A program made the position numbers and the translations under genes. DNA of 5,692 nt from NCBI GenBank assembly GCA_030916555.1, contig JAUPWK010000070.1, positions 1-5,692 of the forward strand, in the 5' to 3' direction. Shown piece by piece: positions 4,691 to 5,692 of this stretch (position 1 is the first letter of the stretch; every line of letters starts with the position of its first letter). The notes under the pieces are model-generated. The model did not search any database and had not been told where the DNA came from. It saw nothing but the letters and a program-made list of their open reading frames with translations. This DNA is from Patescibacteria group bacterium (GTDB taxonomy: Bacteria > Patescibacteriota > Patescibacteriia > UBA9934).

Positions 4691-5239
4691 ATGATCGCAT
4701 TTCTTGAGGGAATTTTAGCTGAGCACGAAACGGATGGTGTGATTGTGAACGTCAACGGGATTGGATACCGAATTTTTACTGCGAGAGTTACGGCGGAAGT
4801 GGGGGAGAAGGTGAAGTTTTTTATTTCAGAAGTTATTCGTGAAGATAGGCATGACTTATTTGGGTTTAGCACAAAGGATGATCGGGAATTGTTTATCATG
4901 CTGACAGACGTGCAGGGGGTGGGGCCAAAGAGTGGTCAAAAGATTTTGGCTGCTGCTTCAGGGGAAAATTTGCGGAAGCATATTCAGGCAGGCAACCTTG
5001 AATTCTTCACGAGCATCTCTGGCGTTGGTAAAAAAACTGCGCAAAAAATTATTTTAGATTTGAAGGGTGTATTGGTTGGTCAGGATGAGACGTCTTTTGT
5101 TCGGGACGACGTGACCGATGCCTTGGAAAATTTGGGTTATGCTAAGGAGGATATTCTTGCCGTTTTGCCACATGTAAGTGGCGAGACTCCGGCAGAGAGA
5201 GTAAAATCAGCTTTGAAGATGATCGGTAAACAGCATTAA
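4691..5239 (+). CDS. ruvA: Holliday junction branch-migration protein RuvA
   Basis: RuvA tetramers bind four-way Holliday junctions and load the RuvB motor for branch migration in recombinational repair. This 182-residue protein fits the family (203 in E. coli). The N-terminal OB-fold starts MIAFLEGILAEHETD and includes VNGIGYRI (21-28). The acidic pin is kept in IREDRHDLFGF (49-59), with E51 and D52 matching the E. coli acidic pair. Two helix-hairpin-helix motifs follow, VQGVGPKSGQKIL (74-86) and ISGVGKKTAQKII (109-121), then a flexible linker and the C-terminal three-helix RuvB-contacting domain (about 141-180, DALENLGY and AERVKSALKMI). ATG 4691 is chosen because it opens with the conserved MI-x-x-L-x-G of RuvA; the in-frame TTG at 4682 lies inside the HD gene. 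Only one base separates it from the HD stop and one from the femAB-like start. ruvB and ruvC are not in the window. Confidence 0.95.
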   Translation: MIAFLEGILAEHETDGVIVNVNGIGYRIFTARVTAEVGEKVKFFISEVIREDRHDLFGFSTKDDRELFIMLTDVQGVGPKSGQKILAAASGENLRKHIQAGNLEFFTSISGVGKKTAQKIILDLKGVLVGQDETSFVRDDVTDALENLGYAKEDILAVLPHVSGETPAERVKSALKMIGKQH

Positions 5240-5240
5240 T

Positions 5241-5692
5241 GTGGACCAAGCCAGCTGGAACGCCCTCGTTCAGAAATATGTACCTCCCTTTGGGGCTTTT
5301 TTGCAGTCATGGGAGTGGGGTGAATTTCAGATGGCGCTTGGATTTGAAGTGATTCGTATTCAAGAGGAGGTGAAAGGAAAATTGGTTTTGGCTCAGGCAG
5401 TGCAGTTTCCGTTGCCGTTTAAATCGAGTTATTGGCATATTCCAAAAGGCCCTCTGGGTGATGCTCAGCCTAAAGTTGCAATTGATTTTTTGAAGAAGAC
5501 TTTACCTGGTGGGGCATTTTTGAAGCTTGAACCCGTCACTAAGCCGCGCGGAGGAAATCGTGCTAAAGATCGTCAACCAGCGGTGACGACAATTGTTGAT
5601 TTAACCCAATCTGAAGCACAGCTTGCGGAAAACATGAAGGCGAAAACGCGTTATAACATTCGATTAGCTGAGAAAAAAGGGGTGACGTCTCG
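5241..5692 (+). CDS. FemAB/FemX-type peptidoglycan-bridge aminoacyltransferase (3' partial)
   Basis: The first 150 codons, starting from GTG one base after the ruvA stop and still open at the window end. FLQSWEWGEFQ (residues 20-30) is the hallmark opening of the FemAB/FemX (lipid II:glycine glycyltransferase) family. YWHIPKGPLG (64-73) matches the conserved P-x-G-P segment. KAKTRYNIRLAEKKGV (133-148) matches the K-x-R-Y-N-I-x-x-A-x-K-x-G-V substrate-pocket motif. Known members transfer amino acids from charged tRNA to the peptide side chain of peptidoglycan precursors at the cytoplasmic face of the membrane; they have a GNAT-like fold. The GTG start is preferred because the next in-frame ATG (residue 31) would remove the conserved opening; an ATG overlapping the ruvA stop at 5239 is in another frame and stops soon. 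Which amino acid is transferred cannot be told, and the second GNAT half is outside the window. Confidence 0.88.
   Translation, partial: MDQASWNALVQKYVPPFGAFLQSWEWGEFQMALGFEVIRIQEEVKGKLVLAQAVQFPLPFKSSYWHIPKGPLGDAQPKVAIDFLKKTLPGGAFLKLEPVTKPRGGNRAKDRQPAVTTIVDLTQSEAQLAENMKAKTRYNIRLAEKKGVTS

Noticed and set aside
5239..5346. ATG at 5239 overlapping the ruvA stop as a start for the last gene
   Set aside because: It is in a different frame and reaches a TGA after about 35 codons, whereas the GTG at 5241 opens the frame with clear FemAB motifs.

Overview
The window looks like chromosomal DNA from an uncultivated bacterium, most plausibly the Candidate Phyla Radiation (Patescibacteria). This is an inference from gene content: a short TrmB-type regulator, a FemAB-type peptidoglycan-bridge enzyme directly after ruvA, very tight gene junctions and several proteins without close familiar homologues. 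TGA is used as a normal stop (1317-1319, and 1451-1449 on the minus strand), so the UGA-as-glycine code of Gracilibacteria/Absconditabacteria does not apply. No tRNA, rRNA, CRISPR array or insertion sequence was found.

Left block (1-1069, plus strand): the last 74 codons of an isoleucyl-tRNA synthetase, then, one base after its stop, a 256-residue protein with the landmark motifs of the protein-kinase/aminoglycoside-phosphotransferase fold. A strong intrinsic terminator closes this unit.

Middle block (about 1080-1880): a short GC-richer segment with two small genes of unrecognised family facing each other. One is a 73-residue protein with two membrane segments (plus), the other a 117-residue soluble protein (minus). 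Both have strong Shine-Dalgarno sites, unlike every other gene here. Their 3' ends meet at two back-to-back terminators that share one T8A9 tract. The minus gene also has a plausible sigma70-type promoter.

Right block (1888-5692, plus strand): a five-gene run with gaps of 1-10 bases. It holds a divergent DHH-phosphoesterase-like protein, a TrmB-family winged-helix regulator, an HD-domain phosphohydrolase, RuvA (Holliday-junction recognition) and the start of a FemAB/FemX-type aminoacyltransferase that runs off the window. The first three could form a nucleotide or phosphoester-turnover module with its own regulator, attached to housekeeping genes; this is a hypothesis. Three junctions (ileS/kinase-like, HD/ruvA, ruvA/femAB) have the identical layout stop-T-start with no visible Shine-Dalgarno site, which suggests translation by termination-reinitiation.
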